8,896 nt of DNA, taken from Clostridiales bacterium (GTDB lineage: Bacteria > Bacillota > Clostridia > Oscillospirales > Butyricicoccaceae). This document shows positions 6,477-8,896 of the stretch, piece after piece (the first letter of the stretch is position 1; the number at the start of each line of letters is the position of its first letter). Under the pieces are notes generated by a model. The model was not told where the DNA came from, did no database searches, and worked only from the letters and a program-made list of their open reading frames with translations. A program made the translations under genes and the position numbers. The DNA is taken from the NCBI GenBank assembly GCA_019421385.1, contig JAHZFK010000005.1, positions 85,688 through 94,583 of the forward strand. Reading direction: 5' to 3'.

Positions 6477-6513
6477 AAAAGCCGCTATTTCTCTCGAAAT
6501 AGCGGCTTTTTTT
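6477..6513 (+). terminator. Intrinsic terminator after the divergent binding-protein gene
   Basis: A perfect 15-bp stem (6477-6491 with 6496-6510) and a TCTC loop are followed by further T residues, giving TTTTTTT at 6507-6513. It lies about 55 bases past the stop codon. The opposite strand also has four T residues after the stem, so it may work weakly for the convergent degV side as well. Confidence 0.9.
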
Positions 6514-6539
6514 CGCACGCAACAGAAAGGAAGGCGCTC

Positions 6540-6704
6540 TTAGCGGATAGCGATAGTTTTTTTCAATTCTCTGGACATTGGGATATAAACCACTCCATCG
6601 TAGCCCCTATTGAGAAGCGGCATAGGGAGAACATATACTCCTAATTATTTGCCTTCCGCTTCAAATATACCGTTGGTGCTATCGGTTACGATTGCTGTTT
6701 TCAC
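6540..6704 (-). pseudogene. Remnant of a second DegV-family gene
   Basis: Just after the intact degV gene the minus strand reads GTG and then codes KTAIVTDSTNGIF, a typical DegV N-terminus. The frame has a TAA stop at codon 20, then continues in the same frame with LGVYVLPMP, again typical of the first 30-40 residues of DegV. It then jumps straight to GYDGVVYIPMSREL, a motif that in family members lies about 50 residues further on and is normally followed by SG(T/S). The frame stops again at 6540-6542. So there is one nonsense codon, an internal deletion and loss of most of the C-terminal part. A ribosome binding site (AGAGGTG, 6710-6716 region) is still visible. The first motif differs from that of the intact neighbour (VTDST versus SCEST), so this is a diverged paralogue rather than a recent duplicate. 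Confidence 0.72.
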
Positions 6705-6716
6705 ATGCTTCACCTC

Positions 6717-7604
6717 TCAATTTTCCCGCGGACTGCCCCAGAAAAACAGAGCTACTGTGCCGGGACCGGTGTGGCTTCCAATCGTAGTACCGATGCTGTA
6801 AACCTGAACCGGCTCGGCAAGATTCGGGAACTTGGCCGTAACCAGTTCTGCAACCTGCCTAGCCAGATCCGGACAGCCTGAGTGAGAAATATAGCATTTT
6901 CCATCGTAGGAAGTGCCGCCAACTGCGTAATACTCCATCTTGCTGACGATGGCCTCAATCACCTTCTTTTGGGAACGGATCTTCTCCCGGGGGATAAGAC
7001 GGCCGTCGCAACTGACATTCAGCAGCGGGCAGATCCCCAGCATAGTGCCAACCATGCCCGCTGTTTTGGAAATGCGGCCGCCGCGGACATAGTATTGCAG
7101 ATCCGTGGAGAAAAACCAATGGTGTAACCGAAGTTTATTTTCCTCTGTCCATTGATACAATTCTTCCAGAGACATGCCGCAGTCCCTCAGGTCGGCCAGG
7201 CGATCCATCAGCAATCCGCTTCCGCTGGAGGCTGCCAAAGAATCCACCAGAAATATGGTGCGTTCCGGATACTTTTCCATCAGAGACGCCCGGGCAATCT
7301 CGGCAGAGTTGATTACGCCAGTTATTCCGGAGGAGAGACACAGGTGCAGCACATCCTTCCCTTCTTTTAGGAAGCTTTCAAAATATTCTTCAAATTCATA
7401 AGCGTTAATTTGCGCTGTCTTTGTCATAGCACCACGGCTCATAGCTGCATAGAACTCATCAAAAGGAACGGTAACGCCCAGATCATCCCGATAGGATTTT
7501 CCATCCAACTCGTAGGGATAGCAGATGTAGTGGATATCCCGACGTTCCAGATGTTCTTTGGTAAGGTCTGCCGTGGATTCACAGCTCAGTATATAATTTC
7601 CCAT
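6717..7604 (-). CDS. DegV family fatty-acid-binding protein
   Basis: DegV/FakB proteins bind a single fatty acid and, in Firmicutes, present it to the kinase FakA for phosphorylation and entry into phospholipid synthesis. The product is 295 residues, close to the usual 280-300. Motifs (numbered from the chosen start) are SCESTADL near residue 7, TKTAQINAYEF (61-71), CLSSGITGVINSA (about 89-101), YVRGGRISKTAG followed by LGICPLLNV in the middle, and IGTTIGSHTGPGTVAL near the C-terminus. All match the ligand-binding family. The longest frame starts at 7616, but that ATG overlaps the GGAGG at 7610-7614, which sits 5 bases before the ATG at 7602-7604. I use the latter. It lies about 80 bases after the UbiB-like gene and was followed by a second degV, now broken. 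No fakA is in view. Confidence 0.93.
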   Translation of the reverse strand: MGNYILSCESTADLTKEHLERRDIHYICYPYELDGKSYRDDLGVTVPFDEFYAAMSRGAMTKTAQINAYEFEEYFESFLKEGKDVLHLCLSSGITGVINSAEIARASLMEKYPERTIFLVDSLAASSGSGLLMDRLADLRDCGMSLEELYQWTEENKLRLHHWFFSTDLQYYVRGGRISKTAGMVGTMLGICPLLNVSCDGRLIPREKIRSQKKVIEAIVSKMEYYAVGGTSYDGKCYISHSGCPDLARQVAELVTAKFPNLAEPVQVYSIGTTIGSHTGPGTVALFFWGSPREN

Positions 7605-7609
7605 GTTAT

Positions 7610-7614
7610 CCTCC
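7610..7614 (-). promoter_or_regulatory. Ribosome binding site deciding the DegV start
   Basis: The minus strand reads GGAGG, 5 bases before the ATG at 7602-7604. The upstream ATG at 7614-7616 overlaps this site and has no site of its own. Confidence 0.65.
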
Positions 7615-7656
7615 ATTCATAGATGTTCACTTGTGTACGGTCTTTCCGCGCCAATG

Positions 7657-7680
7657 GACAGATGGCACATCTCATCTGTC
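7657..7680 (-). other. Intercistronic hairpin between the UbiB-like and DegV genes
   Basis: GACAGATG and CATCTGTC make a perfect 8-bp stem with an 8-base loop, directly after the UbiB-like stop codon. No T-run follows on the minus strand (it reads CATTGGCGCGG), so it is not a standard terminator. Partial termination, processing or message stability are possible. No convincing separate promoter for degV is seen in the 80-base gap. Confidence 0.4.
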
Positions 7681-7684
7681 GCAT

Positions 7685-8896
7685 TTATTTTTTTCTGAGT
7701 GTGGTGTAAACAAGGATCAGACCTAAGAGCAATGCTAAAAAAAAGCCAATGGCGCCCAGAGCCGGAATGCCGAACAGTTTACCCGCCATATCTGTAGTGC
7801 AGATCAGGCTGGAGCCTACCAAAAGCCCCGCGCAGATCACAGCTAAAATCAACTTGTTCATCATAGTGTCCAACTTGGCAAGGGGTTCCTCGGAACCTGT
7901 GATTTCCAGATTGATTTTTGTCTGACCTTTCACCGTCATTTTCAGGATATCTGAAAGGTGGGCCGGAATATCCAAACTTTTTCGGAGGGTAATCAGCGCA
8001 GAGACTCCCGTCTCTTTCAATTCCTTTTTCAGGTCCACTTCTTTCCCTGCCAAGTGGAGGGTAATGATATCCATAAAATTGATGTCGGGATTGGTTTCTG
8101 TCAACAGTCCCTCAATGGTCATAACGCCCCGGCCGAGCAGCGATACCCCCTCTGGCAGTCCGATGTGGTGACGGTTGATCAGATCGGTGAGTTCCATCAA
8201 GAAGTTTCCGAGGTTAAGGGAAGCAAAATCGGTGCAAGCATATTTGGTCATCATGAGGTCAATGTCATTGTACAGCGCAGCATGATTGATTTTCTGGTGC
8301 AAAACGCCCATGGACAGCACCACGTTTTTCAGTTCATAGACATCGCCGTTCGCAATGGCCTTCACTGCTGTTAAAAATAGTTCTTTGTCCCGCTGGGTCA
8401 GGCGCCCCACCATCCCCCAGTCCATCCACACGATTTTTCCATCTTGCACGCAGAGATTTCCGGGATGAGGGTCAGCGTGAAAAAAGCCATCGTCCAACAC
8501 CTGTTTCACATAGTTTTCCGCCATTTTTTCCGCAATCTCTTGCAGATCATATCCTAACTCTAACAACTCATCCCGGTGGTCTATGGGAATCCCTTCAATA
8601 TATTCCATCACCAGAATTCGGGATGTGGTCAAATGCTTTTCCACCTTGGGACAAGTTACATAGACGATATCTCGGTTGAGTTTTGCATATTCCTCCAAAT
8701 GCGCTGCTTCGATCAGAAAATCCATCTCTTGTTGGGCAGCTACCCACATTTCCTCCAGCATGATCTTGAAGTCCAGAGGATCACCCAAATCCGGCGCAAA
8801 TTTGATAAGCGTGATAGCTTTGCGCAAAATTGCCACATCCCGTCCCATGACCTCTTTGATCCCTGGACGCTGGATTTTCACCACTACCTTTTTCCC
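7685..8896 (-). CDS. ABC1/AarF/UbiB-family protein kinase-like protein (partial, 5' end outside window)
   Basis: This is an atypical protein-kinase-like ATPase of the UbiB/ABC1 group, whose members support quinone and lipid metabolism. The frame is open to the right edge, so the N-terminal part, including the family's KxGQ motif, is missing; full-length proteins are about 500-560 residues and 403 are seen here. It begins GKKVVVKIQRPGI, containing the ATP-binding lysine. Further on are EMDFLIEAAHLEEYAK (the family's Glu-rich helix), DDGFFHADPHPGN (catalytic loop, visible residues about 135-147) and WMDWGMVGRL, where DWG replaces the usual DFG. The C-terminus has two membrane helices (last 55 residues) ending TLRKK. 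Ubiquinone is not made by such anaerobes, so the role is probably in another lipid or quinone pathway. It is upstream of degV in the same direction. Confidence 0.93.
   Translation of the reverse strand, partial: GKKVVVKIQRPGIKEVMGRDVAILRKAITLIKFAPDLGDPLDFKIMLEEMWVAAQQEMDFLIEAAHLEEYAKLNRDIVYVTCPKVEKHLTTSRILVMEYIEGIPIDHRDELLELGYDLQEIAEKMAENYVKQVLDDGFFHADPHPGNLCVQDGKIVWMDWGMVGRLTQRDKELFLTAVKAIANGDVYELKNVVLSMGVLHQKINHAALYNDIDLMMTKYACTDFASLNLGNFLMELTDLINRHHIGLPEGVSLLGRGVMTIEGLLTETNPDINFMDIITLHLAGKEVDLKKELKETGVSALITLRKSLDIPAHLSDILKMTVKGQTKINLEITGSEEPLAKLDTMMNKLILAVICAGLLVGSSLICTTDMAGKLFGIPALGAIGFFLALLLGLILVYTTLRKK

Noticed and set aside
6429..6644. A 71-codon plus-strand frame after the ribose-type binding protein
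   Set aside because: It reads through the terminator hairpin and lies opposite the degV remnant, so it has no support as a gene.
7657..7680. Rho-independent terminator after the UbiB-like gene
   Set aside because: The stem is perfect but no T-run follows on the minus strand, so I list it only as a hairpin.

Overview
The window looks like chromosomal DNA from an anaerobic, gut-type member of the Bacillota (Clostridia, perhaps Oscillospirales). The evidence is a mannose-family PTS, strong AGGAGG-like ribosome binding sites, a NarL-type two-component system, a DegV fatty-acid-binding protein and solute-binding proteins of clostridial style. The genus cannot be fixed by reading alone. Positions 1 to about 6420 look GC-rich. 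The remainder looks lower in GC and has a different codon flavour.

Layout. (1) Positions 1-1752, minus strand: genes for EIIA, EIIB and EIIC of a mannose/fructose/sorbose-family PTS, transcribed in that order and running off the left edge, where EIID would be expected. A candidate promoter flanked by two TGTCAT/ATGACA inverted repeats lies upstream (1824-1873). (2) 1896-1942: a very strong intrinsic terminator that separates the PTS operon from the next one. (3) 1969-5278, minus strand: a tightly overlapping operon of sensor histidine kinase, NarL/LuxR-type response regulator and an extracellular solute-binding protein, with ATGA overlaps at both junctions. It is driven by a near-consensus sigma-A promoter at 5365-5393. 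(4) 5475-6422, plus strand and divergent: a membrane-anchored ribose-type periplasmic binding protein with its own promoter, ending in a 15-bp hairpin terminator. (5) 6540-6704, minus strand: a broken remnant of a second degV-like gene. (6) 6717-7604, minus strand: an intact DegV-family protein. (7) 7685-8896, minus strand: the C-terminal part of an ABC1/AarF/UbiB-family kinase-like protein, whose 5' end lies outside the window.

How the parts may fit. Two solute-binding proteins of different families flank or belong to a two-component operon. No ABC permease or ATPase gene is present, and a PTS operon lies immediately downstream. The simplest inference is that the binding proteins act as ligand sensors for the kinase, which has six predicted membrane helices but only short external loops, and that the response regulator controls sugar uptake, perhaps the neighbouring PTS. 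This is inference from gene order and protein features. The DegV and UbiB genes on the right look like a separate, housekeeping-like unit.
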